NCBI RefSeq assembly: GCF_020379485.1
Contig: NC_063437.1
Coordinates: 13,851,726 to 13,915,725, forward strand
DNA: 64,000 bases
Direction: 5' to 3'
Origin: Brassica napus
Taxonomy: Eukaryota; Streptophyta; Magnoliopsida; Brassicales; Brassicaceae
The notes beneath the pieces are model-generated. The model did not search any database. It had not been told where the DNA came from and was given only the letters and a program-made list of their open reading frames with translations. A program made the translations under genes and the position numbers. Positions 1 through 12,169 of the stretch are shown here, one piece after another. Every line of letters starts with the position of its first letter. Within the stretch, counting starts at the first letter, position 1.

Positions 1-162
1 TTTACGTTTGAGTACTACTAAAGGTAATATAGCATTCACAAATCCCGTTGACAAAATAAAAAACATTCACAAATCCCAAACTACAAAAAGGCCAACCGTT
101 GAGTCATTTTAATTCGTTATGGGAACTTAAAAAAAGCTAAAACATAGTACACAGATACAGTT

Positions 163-2373
163 TCATTTGGTCTCATGCTTCACCTTAGAGCAGAACTTGA
201 GAACACAACTTTTGTCTCCTTCCCATATCAGCTTCACAATGATTGATTCACCTGGCTTCACACAGTTAGCTTTGAAAAACTCTTGCCAACCTCCTACCAG
301 TCTTATTCTATCACTAGTTTCCTCAGACCGCAGATCCGTAGACCACTTGACACCGTTTTTGTCCAACAGTGTCATTTTAGCTTCCTCATTGATGCCGTGG
401 CTCCTGCTGAAACGTACAGGAAGATACTGCAACAAAGATCCAAAATAAAAAAAAGGATTCAAGACTCAGATAGAATGTAATCACACAAACTGCATGTTGA
501 TGAAGCTGACCAGTCGATATTTTTTGACGTCGTAAGGTTTGAGGGTTAAGGTCACAAACAGGTTTTGGGATAGTGAAGATGAAGCTTTCCATGTCGATCT
601 ATGTTTCTTGATTTGTTTCTCATTTTGGCTGCTCTCTTCATCGCTTTCTGATTCTGTGGAAAGAGACTCCACTTCATTAGCTTTTGGTGAGCAATCTTCT
701 TCGTCTTCTCTCTCTTTAGGGGACAAACGTAGAACGAGAGTTCCTCCTCTTTTGATCAGTTTGAAAGTGAAGAAACTTCCAGCTCTAAGTCCATTGGCAC
801 TACAGAAACTTCTCCACCCTTGTGTGATATACATAGTTCCACATGATTTCTTTCGTTTCAGAGTTAGCTTCCATGTTCTACCCTTGTCATTCATCAGAAC
901 AATCTCTCCACATCTGGTATCTAGACCATTTTCTCTTGAAAATTTCATTGGAAGACCCTGAAAATTTTATTTATAATAAATAAAACATGAGTTCTATCTA
1001 ATTCACACCATTGGTATATTTTATCATTCAAAAAATTAATAGTAGAGTACCAGTGTGTCATAACGTAGGGTTGCACGTGTTATATTAGCCACAAAACAAG
1101 AGGGATCTTGTGAAGAAGTCTCTGCTTTCTTCCTCTGAATCTTCTCTGAAAAAAAACAAATCAATTCAAGTGGTATTGTAGCAGTCAAACTGATTCTCTC
1201 TACTTAAAGATCCATTATTTCAAAATAAGAGAGACACAAAACAAAACTCACCAAAGTTTCTCTCTTCTGATTCTGACTCTGTGAAGAACAAACGAAGAAC
1301 CGGAGTTCTCCCACTATGGATTAGTTTGAAAGTGTAGACGCCTCCAGTTTTAAGCACATTGGCACTACAGAAACGTCTCCACCCTCGTCTGATGTAAGTA
1401 GATCCACTTAGCTTTTGTTTTAAAGCCAAAGTCCATGATTTACCCTTTTCATTCATCAGAACAATCTCTCCTCCACATCTTGTTTCTAGACCATTTGACC
1501 TCACAAAACTCCTTGGAAGGTTCTGAAAATTCATTACAAATTTACAATACAACATGCATGACTTTTTGATATATATCGTACCTTAGTTTTAATACAACAT
1601 ATGTTCAAATGAAGAGTAGAATACCAATGTGTCATAACGTAGGGACGAAGGCCAGATAGTAGCTAGAAAACAAGAGGGGTCTAGTGAAGAAAACTCAGCT
1701 TCTCTTTCTAAATTCTTCTTCTTTGGAATATTCCTCCCTGAAAAGAAAAGAATAAATCTCACATGCAAATAGTCAAACTGATGGGAAACTGATTCTTCCT
1801 TCTTCCACATGCACATTGCAGTTTTTTTTTGAGCAAACACATTACAGTTTAAACTTTAAACCTTGTTCGTTGAGCACATTTCTTAAAAGCCAGTCTGAGA
1901 TTCAGAGTTTTAGACAGAGACAGAACATAACTCACCGAGGTTGTTCTCTTCTTCTGAACACGACTCATATTGAAACTCACAGCCACTAGGTCCCAGGAGT
2001 GTTACGTGGAAAGCCATGTCTTTCTCTTGCCTGAAAATGAGAATATCACCTATATGAAGATCGTGTGCAATAGCGAACTCTTTCCAACCATCAGTGAGTT
2101 TCTGGCCATCTTCTATTTTCACTTCCCATGTTATCTTTGACGCGTCTGATCTCAGCCTAGCTGTATTTTTATGCTCATTTCTTCCTTCTATATACTTCAA
2201 GAAGAAGGCTACAGGAATTGTCTGAAAAAACATGCAAACACAAAACCAAACCCATCTCTCAGTTAGCTACTCAGAGAGACATAGACATATAGAAAAGGGA
2301 ATAGAGAGAGTACCAAGTGACTGTGGAAGCCAGGAACAAGAGGCTTGAAGAAACGTTTATTTGGCATCCTCAT
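163..2373 (-). CDS. REM-family B3 transcription factor, four B3 domains (copy 1)
   Basis: Predicted plant-specific B3 DNA-binding protein of the REM class, a family linked to reproductive meristems and flowers. Seven exons join in frame with GT/AG borders: 2373-2314, 2221-1936, 1737-1625, 1522-1252, 1145-1051, 957-511 and 426-163, giving 511 residues. B3 domains lie at about residues 21-116 (motif ITWEVKIEDG then GWKEFAIAHDL and GDILIF), 154-244 (GWRRFCSANVL), 276-360 (GWRSFCSANGL) and 425-511 (GWQEFFKANCV). They are joined by charged or Ser-rich linkers containing the recurring DPSCF(L/V)A segment. The start is the first Met of a 20-residue leader also present in the neighbouring copy; an alternative Met lies two codons later. 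A tandem paralogue with the same exon phases lies at 3598-5598. No frame break was found. Exons are inferred from sequence only; the family call is firm, the exact orthologue is not. Confidence 0.85.
1812..1850. repeat. Micro-insertion: LINE-tail-like poly-T flanked by 13 bp repeats
   Basis: An imperfect 13 bp direct repeat (1812-1824 and 1838-1850, one mismatch) flanks poly-T followed by GAGCAAA. The same T-run plus GAGCAAAC marks the 3' end of the minus-strand LINE at 45053. This suggests a copy of that LINE truncated to little more than its tail. It lies in the second intron of the first REM gene. Confidence 0.5.
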
Positions 2374-2449
2374 AAACTTCAGAAGCTCTGAGTCTCTCGA
2401 TCTCGAACTATAGACTTCAATTCTTGGAGAAAATAATGTAATAACCCAA

Positions 2450-3597
2450 CTTGAAGACAGCGATCATTTATTGTAGAGCTTCTTTCTTTTTGGTTGGTTA
2501 AAGTCAAACAAGGGATCTTTAATACTCTAATTTATTGTAGAGCTTCTTCTCTCTACTTTACACATTTCTGTCTCTAACTTACATTTTTTGCATTTATTAG
2601 TCTCCTGAGATCATAACTTAAGGACTGGAGCTGCTTTGTCATGTTCATTAATGATCTCAAAGCGAAAGATTTTCCCACTTTAGGCCATTCGCCTCACAAA
2701 CGATTCTCAAGGTTTGGTTCGGTTGAACCATATTTTCGGTACTATTCTCATAAGTTCTATTGGAGTTTTACTAATTTTCGGGTAGAGTTGAGATCGGATT
2801 ATAACCAAAAAATCTTATAAAAACTAATTAATTAGACCAACATTATTCAAAATATATGATATTTTCTAAAAAAATGTGCAGATTAGTAATCAGTTATTAT
2901 ATATTGTTATTCTGCAGATTTTCGTATCTGTGCATGAGATTTCAAAAGATTATCTGTTATGTTTGTCCATGCAACTCCAAAATATCATCATATAGTTATT
3001 TTCTTATTTTCTCAAAACAATATATACAATTTTTGGAAGAATATATACTACTCAACATACAAAAATTGATAACTAAACCGATCCAAAGTTTTATATCCAA
3101 AATTCAAGGTTTAATTCAGATAACAACATAAAAAATTCAGATAACAACATAATTTTACTGACTGTTATTATAGTTATTACGATTTAGTTATATTATTTCA
3201 AAATATTATAGTATTTTTATTCATATAAATTACGACTAAAAACTCTAAAACAAATGAAAGTAAAATATTGACTAGTTATTACGATTTAGTTATTTTATAA
3301 ATATTTATATTTATATACAATTTTTTGAAGCAGATTTTGATCCGACATTTTAGTTTTTCCTAATTTTATAAAATTAAAACATCTCAAATTACATAAAATC
3401 TAACCGATCAACATTTTGAACCAAAGTTAGTCTAACGTTCACAATCGCAAATAAGTAGGCAATTGGACTTCTTGAGTTAACGCCAGTCATTACAAATCTC
3501 ACATAGAAAGAAAGCACAAACACTTGATTCAGTTAAATTTGTCTTGCACAGTGGGGACTTACAAAAAGCTTAAACATTATTACACTCAGAGACAGTT
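2450..3597. other. AT-rich intergenic region between REM copies
   Basis: Upstream region of REM copy 1 and downstream region of REM copy 2. It is strongly AT-rich with long A/T runs. No coding exon, RNA gene or terminal-repeat element was recognised. The promoter of copy 1 must lie in the right-to-left direction just above 2373, but no clear TATA box could be assigned. Confidence 0.5.
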
Positions 3598-5598
3598 TCA
3601 TCCCGTCTCATGCTTCACCTTAGACCAGAACTTAAGGACACAACTTTTGTCTCCTTCCCATATCAGCTTCAAAACGATCGATTCACCTATCTCCACACAG
3701 TTAGCTTCAAAGAACTTTTGCCAACCTCCTACCAATCTTACTCTATCACTTGTTTTCTCAGACCGCAGATTCGTAAACCATTTGACACCGTTTTTGTCCA
3801 ACAGTGTCATTTTAGTTTTCTCGTTGATGCCATGCCTCTTGGTGAAATGTAAGGGAAGAAACTGCAACAAAGATTCAAATACAAGATTCAAGACTCAACA
3901 GAATGTAAAAACACAGATGGTTTGGAGTGATAAATACTAACCAGTTTATAACTTGTGAGATTGGAAGGCTTAAGAATTAATGTCACAAAGTTGTTATCGA
4001 ATTGTGAAGAAAAACGTAGAACCAAAGTTCCTCCTCTTTGGATCAGTTTGAACGTGAAGAAACATCCAGCTTTAAGTCCATTGGCTCTACAGAAACGTCT
4101 CCATCCTCGTGTGATATACATATTTCCACACGATCTTTTTTGTTTTAAATTTAATGTCCATGATGTGCCCTTTTCATTTGTCAGAACAATCTCTCCACAT
4201 CTTGTCTCTAGAGCATTTGCCCTCACAAAACTCTTTCGAAGATCCTGAAAATTCATTATAACAGAACATGGTTTTGATCAAATTTATAATGAAAGAATTT
4301 GGTTCAAATTAGGAGTAGATACCAGTCTGTCATCTTGGAGGCTTGAAGGCGTTACATTAGCAACATAACAAGAGTGATCTAGTGAAGAAGACTCTGCATC
4401 TCATTTTAGATTCTTCTTCCTCTGAATGTTCTCTGAAAGAACGAAATTAATCCAAGTGACAGATTACAAACATCTCCATATAAATAGTTAGAGAGAGAGA
4501 GAGACAGAGTACAACTAACCCAAGTTGGTCGGGGTCCCTTCATCACTTTCCGGTTCTGTTGAAAGAGATTCTACCTCATCACCTTCTGAGCTCTCTTCTT
4601 CTAACTCTGAGTCTGTGGAGGACAAACGAAGAACCGAAGTTCTCCCTCTTTTGATTAGTTTGAACGTGTAGAGACCTCCAGTTTTAAGACCATTGGAACT
4701 ACAGAAACTTCTCCACCCTCGTCTGATGTAAGTATTTCCACATAGCTCTTGTTTCAAAGCCAGAGTCCATGATTTACACTTTTCATTCATCAGAACAATA
4801 TCTCCACATCTTTTCTCTAGACCATTTGCCCTTACAAAACTCCTTGGAAGATTCTGAAAATTCATTACAGCATCACAAGCATTTTGAGTATTTTTATTTT
4901 GTTCAAATCAGGAGTAGAATACCAGTTTGTCATGACGTAGGGTCGCGGGCGAGACATACGCCACAAAACAAGAGGGATCTAGTAAAGTAGATTCCGTTTC
5001 TTTTCTTGGATTCTTCTTCACTTTCTTTTTCTTTGGAATATTCCCTGAAAAAAGAAAGAATAAATCTCACATGCAAATAGTCTATATTTCTTAAATGTCA
5101 GTCAAAGATTCATTGTCACGCGCAGAGTTAGACAGGAGACAAAACACAACTCACCGATGTTGTTCTTTTCTTCTGAACACGACTCATATTGAATCTCACA
5201 GCCACTAGGTCCCAAGAGTGTCACGTGGAAAGCCAGGTCTTTCTCTTGTCTGAAAATGAGAATGTCGCCGATTCGGAGATCGTGCGCAAGAGCGAACTCT
5301 TTCCAACCATTAGTGAGTCTCCGGCCATTTTCTATTTTCACTTCCCAGGTTATCTTTGACGCGTCTGATCTCATCTTCGCCTTATGGTGCTCATTTGTTC
5401 CTTCTATATGCTTCAAGAAGGCTACAGGAATTGTCTGAAGCAACATGCAAACACAAACACAAAACCAAACCCATCACTCAGTTAACTTCTCTGAGAGACA
5501 GACAAAGACACATATATAGAAAAAAAGGGAAAGAGAGAAACTACCAAGTGGCTGTGGAAGCCAGGAAGAAGAGGCTTGAAGAAATGCTTAATCACCAT
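3598..5598 (-). pseudogene. REM-family B3 gene, copy 2, with premature stop
   Basis: Tandem paralogue of the REM gene at 163-2373. Exons: 5598-5545, 5434-5155, 5044-4923, 4853-4520, 4432-4323, 4244-3942 and 3861-3598; every junction keeps the phase seen in copy 1, for 489 codons in total. Codon 274, at 4403-4401 in exon 5, is TGA; the related linker in copy 1 has Arg at this place (a CGA-to-TGA change would explain it). The expected product is 273 residues carrying B3 domains 1 and 2 only, with domains 3 and 4 left untranslated although their exons are open. Exon 5 is 110 bp, so skipping it would shift the frame. It could be a recent pseudogene or a functional short form; transcripts would decide. 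Confidence 0.75.
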
Positions 5599-5639
5599 AT
5601 TCGGAAGCTTCAGAAGGTTTTAAGAACTCTACTCTGCAA

Positions 5640-5844
5640 TCCCCTGGAGAAAATAATTTAATAAACCAACTAGAAGACGACGTTTCGTTGTCCTATTTAT
5701 TGTATATCTTGTTTCTTTCGCTATATTTATAGCATCCTGACACCAAATTTGATGTAAAAATTACACCAAATTTAGTGTTTTGATGTTATAATTTTTTTAT
5801 CATCTTCAATAATAATATTAAATTTTACACCAGAGGTAAAACTA
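5640..5844. other. AT-rich upstream region of REM copy 2
   Basis: Contains the presumed promoter and 5' UTR of REM copy 2, read right to left, and an imperfect repeat of the word ACACCAAATTT near 5742-5782. No further gene was seen. Confidence 0.35.
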
Positions 5845-5846
5845 TA

Positions 5847-6088
5847 CTTCATTTGTTTTAATATAGATGATGTTTTAAAAAGATTATTTTGTTTCAATTT
5901 ACATGAAGTTTTAAGATTTTAATATTAATTTTAACTTTATCGGAAACTGTTCAACCAATTAGATTTTACTGTCTTTTTTATAATTGGTTAATTGATTTTA
6001 AAATTATATCTTTATAATACTTTTTTAGAAAATTTAATTTTTTTAATCTTTGTGCTACAAAACATCAAGTATTATGAAATGGAGGAAG
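5847..6088. mobile_element. Stowaway-like (Tc1/mariner) MITE
   Basis: A 242 bp AT-rich element. The left end CTTCATTTGTTTTAATAT is imperfectly inverted at the right end (ATGAAATGGAGGAAG), and both ends carry the inverted words GATGTTTT and AAAACATC. It is bounded on both sides by TA, the target duplication of Tc1/mariner elements, and the termini resemble plant Stowaway ends. There is no coding capacity. Confidence 0.75.
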
Positions 6089-6938
6089 TATATCATTTGG
6101 TGTTTTTAGTTTTTAAACTTTTATATTTTTATTATTTGTAATTGATCAACATTATCTTGTCACATTTAAATTATTATTTATATTTTTATTATTTGTAAGT
6201 GGTAATCTATTTTAACTTAAAACCTAACTCATATTCTATAACAAAAAGTTACCATCATCTATTTTAATAAATAAGTAACTCATATTTCTATTACAAATTT
6301 ACTATATAATTTACCGTCTTTATCCTATAATTATTACTCAAAGTTATATCAAATTACCGTATATACTGCAACTCAACTTTGATAATAAAGAAAAATACTG
6401 CAACTCAACTTTAAGATTGAGTTTTTAGATTTGGTTTTAGGTTTAGTAATGCTCGTTGACAAAAAAAAAAGGGTTTAGTAATGCTCAAAGTTTATCTTTC
6501 TTTTGTCAGCTTAATACTCTTTTATTGTATTGTTATTGGTTTAAGGTTTGGGTTTAGCATTTAACTTTCCTTTATTTAAGATTACTCATGTGTCTCGCCA
6601 CTGTGAAAGTTTTTAAATTTTAGTTTAGGCTACAAAATTTAGAGTTTGGGATTTGGATTCAGATTAGGATTTATCCTTTCTTGATTTAGGATATCAAACT
6701 GACAGAGACTCATAAAAAAGTTTCACACAGTGCCGGGCCTGGAGGGAAGCGGACGAAGCTTGTGCTTCCGGCCGCCGTGAGATTATCTTAATTAGCGGCC
6801 ACATATTTACCATAAGTTCTCAACAGCACCAGTGGTTGCGATGCTCTTATGTAGACAAGAGGGAGTGAGTTTGATTCTTCCTCTATTGCTTTTTAAAAAA
6901 TATTAGAATCAATTAATTTATAGGCCACTTTATTAATA
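6089..6938. other. AT-rich intergenic DNA with a GC-rich relic near 6730
   Basis: No gene. Near 6725-6780 there is a short GC-rich block (GTGCCGGGCCTGGAGGG) that looks like the end of an old transposon, but no partner terminus was found. A poly-A micro-insertion lies at 6440-6486 and is listed separately. Confidence 0.4.
6440..6486. repeat. Micro-insertion: GTTGAC-poly(A) flanked by 15 bp direct repeats
   Basis: Perfect 15 bp direct repeats, GGTTTAGTAATGCTC at 6440-6454 and 6472-6486, flank only 17 bp consisting of GTTGAC, ten A and G. The structure matches a target-primed retroposition product whose 5' part is almost absent. Confidence 0.65.
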
Positions 6939-9900
6939 CTAGGGGTTGGTCCGCCCTACGGGCGGGTTCTTTATCTTCGATTGCACCTAGTTATTGTATG
7001 TGTGGTCGTATTTGTTTGTTTTTAAACAACATTATTATGTTTTAAGATATGTGGTGAATAATATTTTGAATTTGTTGATTGGATGAATTGGGAAGGGTGG
7101 TATCACCATCCTCGGTTAGTTGTTTGAGCCTGAATTTTTTTGTTTTATTTCTTTATATCGCTCAATCTCTTCTGAGATCATAAACATCTTTTTTTTTATA
7201 TCGTAAGTGTGTATCATGCCTTAGTATTTTTTGTTTCCATGCCTTGGTTTTTTTGTTGCCCCGCTAACATTGTACGTTTACTTGCAGAAAATATGATTTA
7301 ATAAATCGATGATGACGTGTGTACTTGATCGTCTAGTCTTGGCGATCATTTGATGACAAATTCATAAAAAGCAACTTCTATTTTCAACATTTAAAGAACA
7401 TGTGTTGTTCCACCTTTGACCACGTTCGTAAGAAACAAACCCATTTCACTCAGTTACATCTGAAAAGAATTAATAACCCTAAAAGTTTTTATATCAAAAG
7501 ACATTCTGGAGTTGGTGCGGCCTATACATCTCAGGGTATAAAACTTAGCCCTTTTTAGCAATAGACACTTAGAATAATTAATAATAAAGAAACTGTTTAT
7601 CTTCTAATAATCATCACAAAGTTTAATTCCTGTTTGTGCCAAACTTTGTTCTCAAAAGAGTAGAGATCATTCCAATTAGATATAGACTGTTCTTCAATGT
7701 AGCAGCGAGTATGTTTCTTCAGATTCTGCACACAATTCCCATATACATATTTTACATGTAGAAAAATAGAAAATTATCGAAGCGTTAATAAGGAAGAAAT
7801 AGAAATTAAAACAGTATACGTTGATCGTCCTGAAGCATTTGCTTTCTAATTTAGGGCTCTTGTGATTCTAGATCAGCTTCGTTGGATGCTGACTAAGCAA
7901 GTGCAAGCTTGCAAACGCATTCTTCAGACGATGCTTGCAAAAAGCATACAAATACAGCCGCAGGATCAACCTTTGCATTCAAACACAACATTCTCAACTA
8001 AGACGGTATATAAAAATGTTGTAAAAAAGAGAACAAAAACTTACTATTGAACATCTTTGCCATATTTGTCATTAGATGCTCACTTCGGTATGCTCAAAAC
8101 CTTGTGAGCCTAGCCTAATACATTTCATTAAAAGAAGATATGAAAATAATGCGAGAGAGGAGCACGCCGTTACATCATTAGCGATCCAGTAAACAATAGA
8201 CTAAACCTCAAGAAACAGTAGCATGTGAACATAAACACTTAACCATCACCTGAAAAAATTTTGCAGCTTGAAGATCTCGGGGGTTCTTACGTGAGGAGTT
8301 TTCCTTGCCTGAATTAGAATCCAAACAGGAAAAGGTAGATACGCTTTTTAATCTCAGATTTTGAAGCAATAGTTTTGATGGCAAAGAACTGAACACACAT
8401 TCCATTCACAATTTACAGTCAACAATTATTAAGGTAAACGCTAAAGTGCCTAACAGCTTTTCAAATACAATTTTACCTCTCGAGCTTCGATTAGATGTAA
8501 GGCTGATATCTGAGCTTGACCTTCATCTGCTGTATAGAAAGCGAGAAGATAACTTTTGTGTAGATTCTAAGCTATAGCTTCTGCCCATCTCTTATGATCT
8601 ATCCTGCCCAATAACTGTCTAAATCAATGAAATATGCTCAAAGGTGCATGAAATAAGAGACTGGATAAGATAGGGCCATATGGGTTCATGAGACTCATAA
8701 TTTTCCAGTAGCGAACATTGTAGAAAACTATCTTTTAAGGTGTCATGGAAATACATATAGCAGCTTATCGGTAAATTTAATGGACACTGCATTTAACGGA
8801 CTTATCTTGGTATAGATGAAGATGATGTCCAACAGAAATACATATTAACTTCATAGACTTTTGAAATCAAGGAACTCTATCATCCCATAACCATCATAAA
8901 CTATTTCTACACAAATAACTAAGTATATAGAAATCAGAAAGGATACAAAAATAAGTAAACCATGGAAATTTAAGGCAGACATACTCACATACCTATTAGA
9001 CTGAAGCTTACAAAAATAAACCACTTCATCCAATGCACTGAAAAATATACAAAAACCAAATAGAAGAGAGAAAAAGAAGAAGCTTGAGCACATGAGTAGA
9101 AATCTTATACAATAAATATAGTAGCTCACATATTGTGTTCAGTATTTGCAAAAGAAATAAACAATAGTAGTAATGTAAGAAGCACCTGGTAGAAAATAGA
9201 GGATTGTTTGATAGAGAAAGAGCAGGACTTCTCATTATTTTAGTGTGACCCCTTGGTAGCGTAGCTATGGTCCTACATGTATCGCTTTCAACTCATCATG
9301 CCCATGGATCTATTAAAATCAAAAACTTAAAAAGCAATAGATTTACTGATATGTGGAAAAGCGACCAAAAGAGGCATTTTTACCGGCTTTTAATGTTGGT
9401 CTTGTCCAAAAATGTGAGAAGAAATTCTGAATCTCCGTCGTCATATCTTGCGGAAACCAAAACACAAATAAAGACTGAAACTATTTTAAACATCTGATCC
9501 CAGTTATAACTTTATAAGAAAGAACCTGTGTGGAGATTACTCGATGCCAATATACAAACTGATTGTGAGGGGGTGACTTTTATCTTCGGTGAATGTGTTT
9601 ATGTGTTTCCGATTTAAAACCATGTTCTGACCTCTAAAACCTCCACGATGTTCAGTGTTCATCTTTGGTAGTGTCCGTTTAGAATATCAACGAAGGTGGA
9701 CTTCCGTGAACCTAATAGCAATGGCGGCTGGCGAGAGGCAGTTGAGACTTGAGAGCTTGAATCGGACAAATTTTAAGAGAAATAGAGGTTGTGAAGAAGA
9801 ATGTCAAACGATTAGATTGTTCGAGGGTTTCGTGAGGGTGACCAAGTAGTGGGCTGCTTTGATTGCTTCCGATCATTAACATCTACGGCGTCATGGAAAA

Positions 9901-10069
9901 CAAAACGTTGAGGGTTCCTCAGACGACAATCGAGGCGACACAACAACAATAAAGAAATTTTTTGAACAATTAAATTCGTAATGACGTGGAGGAATGATTG
10001 GATGATAATATTTCATCCTACGTGGCACCTCTAATTGAGTTCTAAATTAGTCTCTTTTATATAGCAGGA
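6939..10069 (-). mobile_element. Non-autonomous Helitron, 3.1 kb
   Basis: On the minus strand the element starts with TC at 10069 followed by CTGCTATATAAAAGAGAC, a typical crucifer Helitron 5' end. It finishes with a GC hairpin (GCCCGTAGGGC, about 6952-6963) and CTAG at 6942-6939. The host bases are A before the start and T after the end, as expected for insertion between A and T. No Rep/helicase reading frame of useful length was seen, so it depends on a partner. Several short open frames lie inside (for example 8208-8405 minus, 9655-9849 plus) but none was recognised; captured gene fragments are possible. Confidence 0.75.
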
Positions 10070-10407
10070 TTTGCTTCTGGCCTAATAAATACTGGGACCG
10101 GCTCTGGTTTCACATATGGAATATGAGAAAGTGTTAGGGTATGCCAAAAAACTGATAAACGAAAGACAGTTGTTTGAACTTACGTTAAACGATACGATAA
10201 GATGAAAGTTTACCACGTTCAATAGCAAACAAACATGGACAAGAGACAGCTTGTCCAATAACATGAGTCAAAGTTTCATGAAAATGTATGAGATACATAT
10301 ATGAAATTATATCAGAACTAAACAACATAACAAACGAAAAGGTCTTTGTTTGAAAGGGAAGACTAATGGCAATTCAAATGCTTTTAATAAATTAAAAACA
10401 TTTTTTC
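10070..10407. other. Intergenic, 3' of the third REM gene
   Basis: Right flank of the Helitron and presumed 3' region of the minus-strand REM gene ending at 10408. Nothing else recognised. Confidence 0.4.
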
Positions 10408-12169
10408 TTAGTTTCCGGAGTTGGGACAGAACTTGAATATCGGACCTGTGTCCTCTTCTTCGTTAATGAGCACCAGGCTGAATGACTCACCTAACTTTAC
10501 ACCATTAGCCTCACAGAAATTTCTCCAACCAATTCCAACAGCTACGGATCCATTTTCTGACAGAAGACATCCCCACCACTTCATTCCATCCTTACCAAGA
10601 AAGGTTATCGTTCCAAGCTCCTTGATGCCAATAGCTGTCACGAATTCACTTGGAAGATTCTGCAAAATATATAATTTCAGATAAAATTTCTAATCCACCT
10701 CTTTGCAATATTTATTTTAATAAACTTACCAATGTACATGCTTTGACATCTTTAGTTTCAAGGGCCAATGTCACCACTACTCGGTTTTGGACGACTGAAG
10801 ATGTATCAGTACTCTCTTTCTCCATGGCTTTTGAAGACTCTCCTCTCTCCTTTCTATCACTTGCAGACTCTGTGTTGACCAAGCTGAGCATAGGAATTTC
10901 ATTTTTCCACGCTGACTCCAAGGTGAAGTACTCACCCGTCTTTAACCCATTTGCTTTAGCAAACTCTTTCCACCCCGTTCCAAGACACAGTGCGCTTCCG
11001 GATGCCTCCTCTTTTAGATTCACTTTCCACTTTACACCATCTTTTCCTACCAGAGTTATCATCCCTGGTTTGGTCATGCCATTTGCTCTCATAAATGGCA
11101 CTGAAAGATACTGAAAAATGTTTAAGAGGATTTCGTAAGATTAGTTTCAGAGAAAGTAACATGACCAAATTAGGGTTGATTGTTTAAACGAATAAGAGTT
11201 GATTGTTAATTAGAACTCACCTGTCTACCTCTTATGAGGCTGTCATGTGCAAGTTTTAACTTCATAAACTGTTTTTGGCTTGGGGAAGTTGGAGGACGTC
11301 CCCGACGCTTCTTCTTGTTATTATCACCTTGTGTACCATCATGGATAGATTCTGTGGGGCATAAATCTTGTCGAAGACACTGCACAAAATATATTAAAGG
11401 TTCAGACCTTTACAGCATTTACTCATGATGCCAAGCTGTAGAACATTTAACAAAAAGCTCTATTGATGACTTAACGATGATATAGCTAGAACCAGATACT
11501 TCTCTACGCATGAAATAAGGAAGGGGAAGTAGGAAAATAAAACAAACCAATCCACTACAAAACGACATGTCGTGTTCAAATATTTTGCACCATCTTCAAG
11601 ACATGCACATACTAATCGGGTAAAAACTAATATTAGATGTTGTGGTGTCGTGTTTTGAAGATTCCGAGTTTCTGTTCCAAACTTTTCGATATTTAATTAA
11701 AAAAAACAAAATAAATTAATTTTTAATCGAATCTCAAAACCACATTTAAGTTAACTATTGAATTTTTTTGAACTTTTTTCCAGACTAAGCCACAAGAGGA
11801 TTTAAGACACGAGGGGATCCAAATCCAAAGCATAGGGAAAGGAACAGACTGCTTAGGGCATTATAATTTTTTTTAAGCGATAATGTAGTTTATGTAAGGC
11901 ATTATAATTTTTTTTACATGAATAATAAAAGCACAGAGTCTTAAGTCAGCATATGGCATCAATAAATTTAAAATTTTGGACTGGCATAAATCTGTTACCA
12001 TCATTTTTTTTACAATATTAACAAGAGACTAAAAGAACAATATGCAAAAAAGTACAAATACCTGAGTAGCTTTGCGTACATTCGAAGCCGTGACAAGAGC
12101 CAAAGGACAAGGATGGTCTGATGAAGAAGAATCAGCTTCTGTTTTAACTTCTTTTTCCGAATTGTTCAT
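10408..12169 (-). CDS. REM-like B3 protein with AT-hook-like linker, two B3 domains (copy 3)
   Basis: Four in-frame exons: 12169-12062, 11379-11221, 11110-10730 and 10659-10408, 299 residues from the first Met. Residues 1-36 are the acidic/Ser-rich linker seen in REM proteins (SSSSDHPC). Residues 58-66 read KKKRRGRPP, which fits the AT-hook core RGRP. B3 domains fall at about 90-180 (GWKEFAKANGL, GEYFTLE) and 217-299 (GWRNFCEANGV). An in-frame AG acceptor at about 12197, in phase 1 just as the third exon of the other REM genes, suggests an upstream B3 exon once existed. None was found between 12200 and 12650, so the gene may be N-terminally truncated. The 5' end is the least certain part. Confidence 0.7.

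Noticed and set aside
167..448. Open frames on the plus strand opposite REM exons (also 539-961, 3524-3940, 10421-10684, 10650-11114)
   Set aside because: They are antisense to exons with clear B3 domains and have no domain of their own.
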